From the NCBI GenBank assembly GCA_037576195.1, contig CM075103.1, positions 682,001 through 746,000 of the forward strand: a DNA stretch of 64,000 nt. The letters run 5' to 3'. Origin of the DNA: Phytoseiulus persimilis. Its lineage: Eukaryota; Arthropoda; Arachnida; Mesostigmata; Phytoseiidae. Positions within the stretch are counted from its first letter, which is position 1. Every line of letters starts with the position of its first letter. The notes beneath the pieces were generated by a model that worked only from the letters and a program-made list of their open reading frames with translations, was not told where the DNA came from and searched no databases. Below, one piece after another: positions 22,382-33,954 of this stretch. The position numbers and the translations under genes were made by a program.

Positions 22382-25300
22382 GTAAGTCTTGCTACGCAGA
22401 GTCCGAAATTGAGCGTTTGGTGGGCCGATTCACCCCCGTGACAGCGTCGACCATCCAATACCAGAGTACTGACATCCTAGAAGTTCCACGAGCTCTTTCG
22501 ATGGCTCCCGAATTGGCTCTCATTTTCATGGATACCTCCGTTTCCACAGAGCCGAGTACAAAACAAAAACTTTCCTCGAGCCCCACACCGATCTCTGCGA
22601 GGAGTTTGAGTTTCAGGGCCAGGATCAATGCTCAGCTAGTGACAGATGTGAGTCAGCTATGAATAGTTGTCCTTCAAGATATTCTTGCTCGCTGAGTTCC
22701 GTTGTATTCCTCTAATGAGGTCCCAAACAGTCTCCGAGGGTTTTAGCGACGCTGATCCCGTTGACAACGGCTCGTTTGCCAAGGGCGCCTGATGAGGCAT
22801 CCGGATCTCAACAATCGCAGTCTGCGGTTCCGTCCCCCTCTTCGAGGGTCCCTCTCGGTCCAGTGCACAACACTCGTGAGTACTCCAATGTACAGGAACG
22901 TACTCAGGGCTTAAGTGGGTCGGGGAAATACCTTTTCCCACTTTTTTTCCGGCTGTGGGTGGGGGAGGGGGGAGCAGCTATTGATGTTGAAGACAATCAA
23001 CACCCACCAGCAAGGGAGGGACGGGATTCCTTGGAGGGCGGGGAGCCTTTTACTCCCCCTTTCCCTCCCCCTTGTGATATGCTACTGGTAATGTTTGCAG
23101 CGTGCTTCCACCGACTGACCGAAGTTTTCTCCACAGAGAGCGCGTTCTCTTTTTTGGAGTCCTTATCGTCGAAACATGGCTCGTCCGAGTCTCAGCCCAA
23201 CGTTCCGGGAAAGCCGCAATTTTCATTCAGGGACACACGGCTCCAGTAGTCAAGTCGACGGGACTGCACGGTCGTAATAAATTCGCTTCGCCGCTTACGA
23301 GAATCGCGACGTAGGAGTATGAAATCATAGCTCTCCCTTTACAGGACTCGACTCGAATCCCAACTGATTTGGACCACATGTGATTTTTTAAGATGAGGAG
23401 AATGTTGAGCAGACTCAAGCCCAAATGCCGGTCTGCACTTTCCATTCTCCCTCCAGCTATGTCGAACGATTCGTAGGATCATAATTTTCGAGTTTGTAAG
23501 ATTCATCAGAACGTTTCCGCTACAGATAATGAATCAAAAGCTAGAGACCTTGCTTCCATGCCTGTTTACCCACGAGAAAACTTCGAATCCGTCTCATGAG
23601 TGAGACGACTCGAAAGATCGCATTCATGCTTCACTCGGCATCCCCATGATCGCGGTCCCGAGGGTCGTCCCGTGATTCATCGTTCGTATATCCTTTCTAT
23701 TCAAAGTGACTTATGATGTGGTGTTTCGAGCCAGCATTCAGATCGTCTTCAGTTGCCCTTGGAACAATGGCGCTGCGCGCACTGGAAGAATTGGAGACGG
23801 TACGAGCAGACTTGTTTCATGAGCGGACAAGGCGCTGCCCCAGCTGAAAGGCTCCGAGAATCGCTAGCGATGACGAGATGAGGAACCGCCACTCGTGTTC
23901 TCACCAGGGAAGAAGTGTCGTCCTCGAACACATTAATGTGCCTTCAAAGCTCTGGTGCGGGAGAAGACGACTCACCTCCGTAGCGTGGGGGTCACGATCA
24001 AGCCCCGAGAAATGTTAAAATTGGTCGCGCTCGTATCGATCGAGCGGACGAAATAGGGAAATCAGCCGATGTTTTGAAGAGTTTCCGACCATGTCCCACA
24101 TTAAAGCGAGGACAGCTCGAAAGATATCGCTCAGACTCGTCCTTTCTGGATCGTTGTCCCGCAAGTTTCACAAGGGTGTGAACCACAGCGCGCTAAATGT
24201 TACAGATTGATATACTCGGCATCGTGACGCGGTCACACAATCTCACAAAGTTCCGTCGTGTACCCACTTTCGCTCTGGAACTTTCCCCAAGAAAACTGCT
24301 GCGAAACGCCGCTGACTCAATTCCCCGGTATGCTGCCCTTGGATCCTCCCACCCGACGACGGAGTCCGGAAGGGGTTCAGCGGCGGGACTTGGAATCTTT
24401 GGAGGCCTTGACAGCACGGAAATTAGAAACTAAAAATGAAAATATTCTTCGTCGGTAGTCGTTCTCGAGCTTCCACCGCTTAGATCGTTAGATCGGAAGT
24501 ATTGTAGTATGCGTCACGACGAAACGCGGTCGTAGGTCAGAGGACTCGGGCGTGGTGTCAAGCTGAATCTGATGAAATCCGTTCCATGGAGCTCAGTGAA
24601 AGTTGTATTCCCCCGATCACCAGGTGCTGGGAATCCAAGTTTTCGTTTCAATTTTTCGTCGGAAAACCCACAAGAGATCCAAGAAGGATGGGAAGGAGAT
24701 CCAGCTCCACTTGCGGGCTCCCGAGAAGCGAATGGATAAACGAAAGGAACGTACAGAGGAGAGTTTGTCCTCTGTAAACTCCTTCCTCGTTTGTCGCATA
24801 GATTTGAAATCTACAGCAAGTAATCAAACAGACGCCTCTCTCTCTCCTCTGCGAGCTTATGGCGGAATGACAACAACAACGGAGAGATCAGATAGCTGCG
24901 AGCCCACAACGTTGGAGTTGTTCTTGTTTTCCTACAATTTTCGAGACGGAATCTTCCAATCCCGCAGTTTCCTCGAGATGCTGCGTGAAATTACGGGAGC
25001 ATAGCTGGGCGGTTCAGGTAATGCCGAATTCGCCCCCCCCCCCCCCCCCCGAATCTCATCTGATCATCGTACAGAACTCTCAGGCTAAATGCAACCTCCA
25101 CAGAAGAATCGGAAGCTCAAGACCCTTCAAGGGTTCGTTGTTCACAAAGCCCTCCGGTGGCTCTCCTTATCTCGTTGTCTCTGTCGGTTCACGCGTCAAG
25201 TTGTGGGAGGAGGTTGTCTGAATCAAAACTCCTCCTGAAAAACATTCTCACGGTCCTGAATGAGGAGCGAACGTTGATATACTCTATCAGTGTCTCGGTC

Positions 25301-25540
25301 GAACCTTGGAAGGAGCCTCTATGAACCTGCTGAGACATGCAAACTCTCTTCAATTAGAGCTGGTAAGTACCTCCTGTAACCTCCTGGTGGTGTTTTGGAG
25401 TTCTCGACCACAGCTTCGTTCGTCCGATCCAGCGCCAGCCACGGCGGAGAGGACAGTATGACATTCCTCGCATCTGCCCTCTCCGTCTCGGTGGGCTGCG
25501 GAATTCCAAGGAAGATTTTGGAGCTCCTCGATTTTCATTT
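22382..25540. other. Probable downstream exons and introns of the clip-domain gene, unresolved
   Basis: Several plus-strand segments between acceptor-like and donor-like sites encode Ser/Pro/Gln-rich linker-type peptides, for example near 22784-22875 (SGSQQSQSAVPSPSSRVPLG) and 23136-23249. They fit the low-complexity linker of the gene to the left, but phases are not consistent. No protease-like IVGG or GDSGG/GDGGG segment is visible. A G-rich motif lies at 22957-22972. A pure C run of about 19 lies at 25032-25051 and may mark an assembly or sequencing weak point. Confidence 0.35.
25032..25051. repeat. Homopolymer C run
   Basis: An uninterrupted run of about 19 C. Such runs are unstable and error-prone, so the local length is unreliable. 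Confidence 0.85.
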
Positions 25541-25545
25541 TGTAC

Positions 25546-25551
25546 TTTATT
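25546..25551 (-). terminator. Poly(A) signal AATAAA of the repeat-tailed secreted protein gene
   Basis: AATAAA reads on the minus strand about 170 bases beyond the stop codon at 25718. Confidence 0.6.
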
Positions 25552-25717
25552 AACACCTCAAGCTTTTCCCTCATTGATGGGCGCATAAAAAGCATCAATC
25601 ATCCGAGCGAACTTGTGCCTCAGTTGTCGTCGCTATTTTTTGGACGCGAGTCTGAGCTCCGGTTGTTATCGGGGAACAATCGTTGCGAGCAGGAGCTTGT
25701 GTTCTACTTTGTTTGGC

Positions 25718-27223
25718 CTATTGGGGCGCATTCTCAGTTGACTGTGGGAGTTCATCTTCACGAGCTGGAGCTTCAGTGGCCGAATCGGAATCGTCGGCGC
25801 GAGCGGGGAGCTCAGTGGTTTTCGCGCGCTCCTTAGCCTGCTGTGGAGCTAGCGTATCAGCACGAGCAACACTTTCAGTCGACGGATCATCGGCACGAGC
25901 GCGATCATCGTTTCGGGCCGAGTTTGTTATGCTGGGCTGCCGCTCTTTGGATTGCTGCGGTGTGTCAGCGGCCGCGGTCGTCGGAGGGTCCTCGGGATCT
26001 GAGGTTGTCATGTCCTCCGCAGGGGCGACAACCTCAGTTGTCGATTCTTCTGTGTGGAGTGACCCTTCAGTGACGGGAGGGCGCTCCCCGGCATGTCGTG
26101 CTGCCACTGCGTGGCCACTGGCCGGAGCGGCCGTGCTTGCCGGCGGCATGGAGTCGGCACGAGCAGGAGCTTCAGTGGTCGGAGGGATTTCATCGGCACG
26201 ATCCGGGGCTTCTGTGCTTTGTTGGCGTTTCTTGGCCTGTTCCGGTGCCAGCGTATCAGCTCGGCCGGACGATTCGGTCGACTCGACGTCCTCGCGAGCC
26301 GGGCTTTCTGTGCTTTGTTGACGTTTCTTGGCCTGTTCAGGAGCCAGTGTATCGGCACGACTTGAAGTTTCAGTTGTCGGGATCTCTTCGTCGTCGCGAG
26401 CTGGGGTTTCCGTGCTTTGTTGGCGCTTCTTGGCTTGTTCTGGCGCCAGCGTGTCAGCACGGGCGACGGCTTCAGTTGACGGATGCCCCTCGTCGGCGCG
26501 TGCGGGACTAGCCGTTGTTGGAGTCGTGTCCTCCGCGCGAGCATCCACAGCAGCCTCCGTCGCTTCATCGGCGCGTGCAGTTTCTTCCGTTGTTTCCACT
26601 GGTTCTTTGTCATGCGTGCTCCCCATTTTCGGCATCATACAGTTGGGATCATCGTCAGCTGAAACGTTTCACGCAGTAAGAACTAATAGAGTGAGAGCGA
26701 TTTCGATTGCTGCACTTGACAGCGTTGATGGACTAGATGGGGAGAGGGGGAGGGGGTAGTTATCATGATACTCACGGCAGAGCTGCATCGGGGGAGGGAA
26801 ACATCTCATCAAGAGCACCTCAACGTCTCTCGACACTAGGAGGGTCTCGGGATCTGTGTTATTCTGGATGACACCGACCATGCAAGCGACTTGATGTTCT
26901 GGAAGTGGAATTTACTGATTCATGAGCGAGGGCAGCAGAGGATCTTGAGGAGCAACAGCACTCTGAGAAGTGAGGGTCTCACGTGGTAGGCGCATTATCC
27001 CCATCGGCGAGGCCATGTGCTTCTGACTCGGTGCGGAGGTTGGGGCAGCGTTGATTCCCAAAACGCATACTGCTGCGAGGAAGAGTGCGAAGGGTTGTTC
27101 TCTTCAAAGAATATGAAGGCATGAAAGCGTTAGAACTTAGTTTCGATCCCTCAGTGAACGTGGCTCGGGAATCTCTGCTTTGGAGCACAGCCGTTGAATC
27201 CAGCGGAAACTTGCTCACCTCAT
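25718..27223 (-). CDS. Secreted protein with Thr/Glu/Ala/Asp-rich repeat tail, 395 residues
   Basis: Four exons, 27223..27219, 27101..26983, 26898..26776 and 26658..25718, join in phases 2, 1 and 1. The donors are GTGAGC, GTGAGA and GTGAGT, and the acceptors are TTTGAAG, CTTCCAG and GTTTCAG. The tiny first exon holds only ATGAG. The product starts with a signal peptide (MREQPFALFLAAVCVLGINA). A short globular part of about 100 residues follows, with four cysteines (ACMVG, MRCFPPPMQLC, PDDDPNC). The last 300 residues are a disordered acidic tail, built on TEAPARADE-like phrases with four copies of ADTLAPEQAKKRQQSTE or a close variant. Such tails suit an O-glycosylated mucin-like, salivary, seminal or cuticular secretion. 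I know no family for the Cys module. The splice model is strong; the function is unknown. Confidence 0.75.
25824..26462 (-). repeat. Intragenic coding repeats (four copies of a ~50 bp core)
   Basis: Cores lie near 26413-26462, 26309-26358, 26213-26262 and, more diverged, 25824-25864. They encode ADTLAPEQAKKRQQSTE variants. The first three are spaced about 96-104 bp apart, so they form a higher-order repeat of about 100 bp within exon 4. They keep antisense frames open, which explains the long plus-strand ORFs over this gene. Confidence 0.85.
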
Positions 27224-29329
27224 CCTGGAGATTGGTCACTGAAACTGTCGAAGAGCTTACTGTGGTATGCTGCTCATCTCAGTTAGCCTATATTGCTGGG
27301 TGCTGCCGGACTCGTCACGGTAATTTGAGCCTCTTGCTGACTGTTGAAATTTATATTCAGGGAGGGTATGTTTAATTTCGCCGCAGAACTCATTCTTTGA
27401 TTATAAAAGTAACTCGAGCGGAGTCTTCGACCGAGCCGTACGGAGATTCCGCGAAACAGCCGGTACCACGAATCGAAGTAACAAGTAAAGCCTACTCCAT
27501 GACTGACAACGTTCCGGCCGTGTGACGCAAAGGAAGGCTGACGAACGGTTCAAACATTCGTTGCTCGTTCATCTCGGATGGAGTAGCTCGGCGAGATCGC
27601 AAACTGCTTCGAGAGTCGCCAACAGGTTGAAAACAGATATTGACGTGTTTCGCCGGTCGAAGCAAGATTGCACGTAGCCTCTAGCGGTTGAGTTGTGGCG
27701 CACCCGAAGTTTCCGTCTTCGTTAGCGACTCGACCCTAGACGAAAGTAACGGCCGACTGCGAGGGAGTCGGGGAACATATCTCAATATTGGCTCGGAATC
27801 GAATCCGGGCTTGGGGTGGGTTGGATGCGATGTTGATGCAATTTGCTCATCACAACTCGGCCCGGCGGTTATTTGATATGAGGACAAGTGAACTTTGTTT
27901 CGACCAACGCTCTTAATCCTGTCGAGCATTCTTTTGTTCTGGGTCAATAGTTGTATTTCCTAAATGAGCTATGTTTATTCTGTCATCGAAGTCGGAATCC
28001 GGAATCAGCCGAAAGTGCTTTCGGGAACCACAGATCCGAGTTATGAGGGAGAATGCACAAGGAACTGCGTCCTGTAGCGAGTCATGATTTTTTTCAAGAA
28101 GCGAGGGCTGAAAATGGCGGATTTTCCTTCGAGCATATTGCTCTCTCGGAGGTCGGCTTCCCGATGGCTTGCGTTAATATTTCGTCGCAGTCAGGCTAAA
28201 CGGAATCTCCCGCGACTTCCTCGACGCGATCTGCCGCGGAAATGCAGAGACGTTCCAAAGTTGTTCCGAGAATCCCCGAAAACGCTGGAGGCAGTCAACT
28301 CCCGGGAGAGCAATTCCCGTCTCATTGTCTCCCATTTGATTGTGAGTAGGGAAGCTCTTCAACCAAATCCGGAGTCTCAATCAGGAAATAAGTCTTGAAG
28401 CCTGCCTCCCACTGAGGTTTTCGCAAATAACGTCCCCAGCTTCCGATGGCGGCTGGTCTCCCACTGACCTTTTGCCATAACCATCGTTGAATACGGAGGT
28501 CGTCCACGTAGATTTCTGATGTACCTATCTGTTTTCGCTTCGCTCCCGATTTCGTCGGCCATGAAGGATGAAGTATTTCCGTAGCTACACGGCGCCCGTC
28601 GGATGACAGGCAATCAGACGAGTGCGGGCAACTCTCGATGGTTTGTTATCACCGCGAAGGCTACCGAACAGCAGACTGGCAGTCAGGGTGGTCAAGCAGT
28701 CTGTCGGTCGGTTCGATTCCTGAGTAGAACCTCCTGGCCTGAGAGTGACCGCAGCCGACCAGCAGAACAGGAAAAGATGACCATGGATGCGTGGATGACT
28801 TATGGCACTCGCTGCCTGCACGAGGAAACGAATTCATGCCCACCCGCCCGAGAAGTAGCGGAGCATCGAGGCAAATCAAAAAGTCAGGAGCAGGAGAAAT
28901 ACATTCTCAGGCGTTCCAGTCCCTTGGTTCCGCCGTTCAGACGATGTTGTTCGAGCCCCCCGCGAGTCAGATACTGTCATGCCTCGGTCAACGAACGTTC
29001 GTTATACGGAAAAGCTGCCCCGCTTAACGAACTCCGAATGAACAAGCGACGGATACGATTCTGTGCGGTGTCTCAAATGGCTCCCCCGTTGTGAAATCCC
29101 TGCAGATTCGGTCTATTTTCTCGTTTTCACATTTCCGACGATGTCGAATCAGAAGATAATTCAAATCTTCGCATAGCATGTGTCATTTTCAAAATGATTG
29201 GGTTGTGCTTCCAGTAGCTGATGAACTTCCTGGGCGGTCTGTTTGAGTACGTGCAGAGGAAAATTCATAATCAGCTATGGAAGAAAGAAGCTAGTGCGTC
29301 GGAGGAACATAGTGCAACGAGTGTTCGGC
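27224..29329. other. Intergenic stretch without a supported gene
   Basis: Only short frames without domains are seen. Near 28680-28735 there is a B-box-like GGTTCGATTCC behind a weak A-box-like TGGCAGTCAGG, but no tRNA fold could be drawn (see rejected items). Confidence 0.45.
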
Positions 29330-30270
29330 ATATAATTTCAATAAAGAAAAGACTCTCGAGCGAATAGAAGCGGTGCAAAACTGGCTCAAGTGGTGGAGTC
29401 TCACAATCTCCCAGGATCTACGGTGGCCACGATGCTGGTGGACAGAGAAAGAATCACGTCGGTCGATCTGGCTGAGGGAGTCACGTCACTCGAACGAGAA
29501 ACCATTGTCTGGTGGGACTCTCACCGTGAGAGTATCTCTCGAGAAATGATTTTTTCGAAGGCGAAGCTCCTTCATGAGAGTCTGGCCGAAGATTACCCCG
29601 ACCAATGCCGTGATTCTAAGGCCAGCCGGAATTGCTTTGATAAATTCGAGAAACGGAACGAAATTCATCGTGTCTCGGGATTCGGTGAAGCCGCCAGCTC
29701 AGAAGATAGTACATAGCCTTCCTAGATGAGCAAGGCTCCACACCAGACAAAGACTTCACAAGCCCATGCTTACGCTGCGGTGCGGAAGCAAGCGGAATCA
29801 ACAGGGGCGAATTTGTATCCCTCTGTCATTCAGAAATTCCTCGGAGGTTCTGACGGAAGCAGATCGAGAAGACAAAACTCGGAGTCTTGTGGCGTTAAAA
29901 TAAAAAGGCGTGGGTTACGAGACCTATAAGTTCTGATTGGATCAACGAAACCGCGCCGAGCGTCAAACCGTCAACGCTCGTGCTCATATTTCCCAATACC
30001 GAGCGAGCAACTCGTTCGCAGTGGAATTTCATCAGCATTGAGTTCTTGCCCCCAAACGCGACTCCGCTGATACAGCCGTTTGACCAGGAAGTGAAGATGA
30101 ATTCCGAGAAGCTGCACACAAAACTGTTCTTCGCGAGGTGTTTCCAGGTCGCGACAGACACCGATATTTCATTGAAAGATTTTCGGAGCGAGCACATCAA
30201 CACCCTGAAGCAAGTATCGCGTTTGGATTTCAGCCTCGATTCTTCCAGCAACGTTGCTCATCAGATTTAA
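29330..30270 (+). pseudogene. Tigger/CENP-B-type (pogo superfamily) transposase relic
   Basis: Three pieces in order are typical of a Tigger transposase. First, at about 29385-29460, is the HTH tail (LPGSTVATMLVDRERI). Second, at 29510-29716, is the second HTH/CENP-B-like domain with FSKAKLLHESLAEDY, then KASRNCFDKFEKRNEIHRVSG followed by GEAASSED. Third, at 30010-30190, is the end of the DDE domain (ISIEFLPPNATPLIQPFDQE). The first part of the frame is broken by TAG near 29367, the second ends at TAG near 29716, and the central catalytic region with the first two acidic residues is missing or unrecognisable. This is therefore a dead, internally deleted copy. It belongs to DNA transposons that insert at TA, which fits the TIR elements close by. 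Confidence 0.78.
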
Positions 30271-31657
30271 AGCCACCCTATCATACCCTAAGTTTCCCCT
30301 TATTCATCCAAAGTTACCGAACGCATCGACTTCTTCAATATCCGAGTCGGAATCGGACCTTGTTTCGGTTTACGAGGAACAGATCGGATTCGGCAATTAA
30401 GGCAATACTGTGCTCCAAACATCGGCAACAGGACTGCTAACGGATCGCTATCATGCCTTGCGACCTACCGACACGAGACAGCCCACAATAATGAGCGGAA
30501 AATCAACACAAACAAGCACAAAACTTGGGTGGTATCTTGATACAACCTTTGATCATTCTTCTCTCGGGATCGGATGCTGGGGTATCCATTATATTTCTCG
30601 TCTGAAATCTGCCTTCGCTGCTGCGAACTCATGCACATGGTTTGTCAGTGTCATGCATCCAGAGTTGCGAAGAGCGACGACTCGAGTGTTTGTTGAAAAG
30701 CTCTCGTTTTCTCCGGGATCGGGGAGAAAGTTGCCCTCGAGCGTCTGAAAACGGGGTAAATGGCAGAATGAATCGGCAGGGTATTAACGGGATTCCGTGA
30801 CTGATCGGTACAATTGTAAGCGATGACTGAAGCTGGAAGAACATTTAACATCACTCAGACTGCGAAGATCCTCACCGAGGGATATGGGAGGGAGATACCA
30901 CAGTCACAGGAGCCTTCTGAAGGTTCTTTTGGTTCAGTGTGGACCAGCCGTGCCCAAAATTTCTCGTCCTGTTGAGCCCGCAGGGAGAGTCGCCACAGGA
31001 AGATTTCATTCACACTGCAGAGATAGAAATAATTACTTGGGAGACGAATTTAGAGAAATAAACATCGAGTCCTCCGCCTTGACGTCCAGAAGTACACACA
31101 GCAGACTTCGCTGATAGTCTTGAATCCCAGGTGGGGCTCACTGTGAAGCCCAGATCCGAATAGAGGACAATCCGGGGTTAGCTTCGGGATAGTGAACGGG
31201 CTAGGTAAATGCTCGAACATCCTCCAGAGCGAGGATTTCCGCTGGTGGCAGAGGCAGGCCGCTCAAACTACAGCCACTGTCACATTCTCGGGATTTCCAT
31301 CGTACAACGGAAAGAAGTCCGAGGCACGTTGCGGTCTGTGACCGTGAATTGGATAACGTACCATACCCCGTGTTTTTGTTGCATACCCCAATCCTGCAAC
31401 CAGCTGCAGCGTTCGCGTTTCTGATCCGTGGTATTGGATGGATGGTCCTCCGATCTATAACATTCTTCTGAGCTTCGAAATCGAAACTCATTCCTCTCGG
31501 GTTCTGATGAAGAAATATTGATAGGATCTTCGATTCATCCACTTCACATGCCAGTGCCAGATCGAAAGTTCGAGTCGATTCAACAAGCCCAACGCGAGAG
31601 TTTTCAAGCTTTGATTTCTGTGAAGCCTCCATCCAAATGCATATATGTGTAGCCATG
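30271..31657. other. Intergenic stretch without a supported gene
   Basis: No domain-bearing frames occur. Overlapping frames of up to about 150 codons near 31201-31656 show no recognisable content. Confidence 0.45.
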
Positions 31658-32001
31658 TATGGCCACTTCCATGTTCACATTCTCACTCCCATACATGAAC
31701 AAGAGCAGACCCAGGGGCGGACATCAATTTTCGAATCTCGAGCATTAATTTCCCGACTCGACAAACATTCCTGGCTCAAAAATGAATTCCCAACAACAAA
31801 ATTTTCGGCGACTCGAAAATTAATTTCCGATTCCAGAGCTGATTTTCCGGTCTGCAATCGGCCGAGTGCACTCGTTAACTACACGCCGGAGCATCTGACG
31901 CGTCGCAGAAGACGAGTCCGAGACCCGAAAATTGATTTCCACCCCTGGGTCTACTCTTGTTCATGTATGGGAGTGAGAGCGTAAACATGGAAGTGGCTAT
32001 A
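31658..32001. mobile_element. MITE-like element with ~79 bp terminal inverted repeats, TA target duplication
   Basis: The left end (31660 on: TGGCCACTTCCATGTTCACA) and the reverse complement of the right end (from 31999: TAGCCACTTCCATGTTTACG) match over about 79 bases with roughly nine differences. They include the shared core CTCACTCCCATACATGAACA. TA flanks both ends (31658-31659 and 32000-32001). The interior of about 180 bp is AT-richer, with repeated AATTAATTTCC-like phrases, and has no coding capacity. This fits a non-autonomous DNA transposon (MITE) of a TA-inserting superfamily. The family is not one I can name. Confidence 0.8.
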
Positions 32002-32954
32002 CTCGAGCTCGGGCACGCTGTCGTCGATAAAGATTCTGTTGGTCTGGAGCGTGGGCGCCACGAGCTGCAGCAACCGCGGGGCAACTCCGTGAGATCGTGG
32101 GCAGTTTTGCTGATGCCGCGATATCGCTATCGGCGTCGTTTGATTCCTAGGCGCTTCCACATCTTCTAGGGAGGTGTTTCTCGTCTTAAGCTGCATGAAG
32201 TAGAAGAAAATGAGTGCGACAATCCTGTTGGAAATCAGAAGTCCCCCGTGAGTGAAATACAGCTCGAGCTTCATATCCAGAGAGGTCGGAGCCGCACCGA
32301 AAATAGATTCCGTCTCTACCCAGCATCAGAGTGATGAACCAGCTCGCCTTGGACCATGGCTCTGGCAGGCTACGGTGAGCTCCGGCCGACGTCAGTCCCT
32401 CCGCAGTCGCTGGCCGCGGTAGCCGAAGTCTTCAGCACTGTCACCGTCGACTGCTCCATCGGCTGCTGAGATTTAGGTGATGATCGCTTCTGCGGCAAAG
32501 TCCGCTAAGTACCTCACGGAGCGAGCTCGTGCCGGAGCGAACTTGGTAGAATCGGCTCTCGTGGACGACGACGACGGCTACATCAAGGTGGTCAAGGTAG
32601 GGCCACTTCCAGACGGGTTCTGAATGCTGAGACCGAGCTCGCGGAACTTCGAGCAGCAGTGGATCGTGGTTTGGCCACAGTGTATCCTGCCCGATTTCCT
32701 CCGGAGCGGTGTTCAGTCGAGGAGCCAAATCGAGTCTTCTCCGGTACTTAGCTTCTGGATGTCGCCTAGGATTCATACCGATTGTCTCAGCTCTCCAAGC
32801 TCTCAGGTGGCACCTCTGGAGTGATTGCGTTTGGGGCCTGCGTCTCACAGGTAAGTCTTTTGCTCAAGCGTTCCGCGCCCATCGAGAGGTCTGATCTAGC
32901 GGCTCATGACGGACGTCAACCCCGTAGTCTCGGACGAGAGAGTTTCATCCGAAC
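32002..32954. other. Spacer between the two MITE-like elements
   Basis: No supported gene. Frames near 32441-32848 (135 codons, minus) and 32709-33096 are uncorroborated. Confidence 0.4.
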
Positions 32955-33281
32955 TACAGTAAAACCTCGATTATTTCAACCCCGATTATTTCAATTTCAG
33001 TTATATCTACCTTCCGCATTTCAACCTCGATTGTTCCAACTCTGCGGAACAGGCCGAAGGATGTCGACCGGAAGCGTATTTTTACGTGGGAGATGAATCC
33101 ATCGTTCAGAATCTTCCATCGTCAATATATCTCGTATCGTTCTGAATCGGTCAGCGTTCGAACCCGGACTCTCATTCCCGAATCGGTTGCGGAGTCCAAG
33201 AGCGTGGGTGCTTCCGTCATCTCTCGATTATTTCAACTTTTTTTTGCATCAGTTAGTTGGAATAATTGAGGCTGTACTGTA
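32955..33281. mobile_element. Short non-autonomous Tigger/pogo-type element (MITE) with tRNA-like interior
   Basis: Left end TACAGTAAAACCTCGATTAT and inverted right end TACAGTACAGCCTCAATTAT begin with the TA target site and the CAGT start typical of Tigger/pogo TIRs. The match then continues as TTCAAC/TCCAAC. TA copies are at 32955-32956 and 33280-33281. The element is about 325 bp, and phrases like GATTATTTCAAC recur three or four times near each end. The interior contains an inverted tRNA-like B-box (GGTTCGAACGC on the minus strand, near 33150-33165). It lacks a transposase and could have been moved by a relative of the relic at 29.3-30.3 kb. Confidence 0.8.
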
Positions 33282-33954
33282 TCAGAATATGCTGCCGTGA
33301 GAGGCCAGAAGGAAACTACGGCCGGTTGGTCTGTGGCGAAGCCAGCGGGCTTGTTCGTAGAGAGCCCGCCCCCCAGGTTCCCCACCAACATCCCAGATCT
33401 CAGGCACGTGATCACCCCAAGCCTCGCGTTGCCGGCCTCTGGTCGAGCGTATCCTCTCGGTGGCTCACGAGACGCGGGTCATGCACACTGTACCGATTGC
33501 AAACTGTCCGCACCGCTGTGGCTGAGGGCTTGGTCGAAGATCTCGAGTCAGTCGCGGCTGACATCGGCAAGGGCGCCTGGGAATCGCTACTTTCATTCCC
33601 ATTCGTCGTTCTGCAGCTGTCTGTGCGCCTTCAAACTCCCTCCTCACGGTTGAAGCGAACCTTCGGAGGTTCGAGTATCGCGTCTCTCTGTCGATTTGGA
33701 CTTTCTCACTCCTACATCTTCGGACCAGTGTCGCAACCAAGATTTTTCGCCGGGTCCGCTAATTGTATCCTCGTCTCAATCAGATGTAGAGGGTCACAAT
33801 GGAGGATACCGTGGTCTACTTTGTATTTGAAAGAATGCCCCATCGCGTACGATTTCGGAGCTATGACTGATCTACATTCTCGTTGGAAACTGGGGGTGAT
33901 GAGTGATGACACGCAAGAAAAGACACCCATTGGTCGGAATCGACCATCCTTAGA

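Noticed and set aside
25683..26759. Plus-strand frames of 143-212 codons rich in Ala, Ser, Arg and Gly
   Set aside because: They are antisense shadows of the coding repeats in the secreted repeat-tailed protein, whose own splice sites, signal peptide and poly(A) signal are consistent.
28680..28740. tRNA gene suggested by GGTTCGATTCC and an A-box-like word
   Set aside because: No acceptor stem, anticodon arm or T-stem pairing could be drawn. A similar GTTCGAATCCCCG at 17433 also lacks stems.
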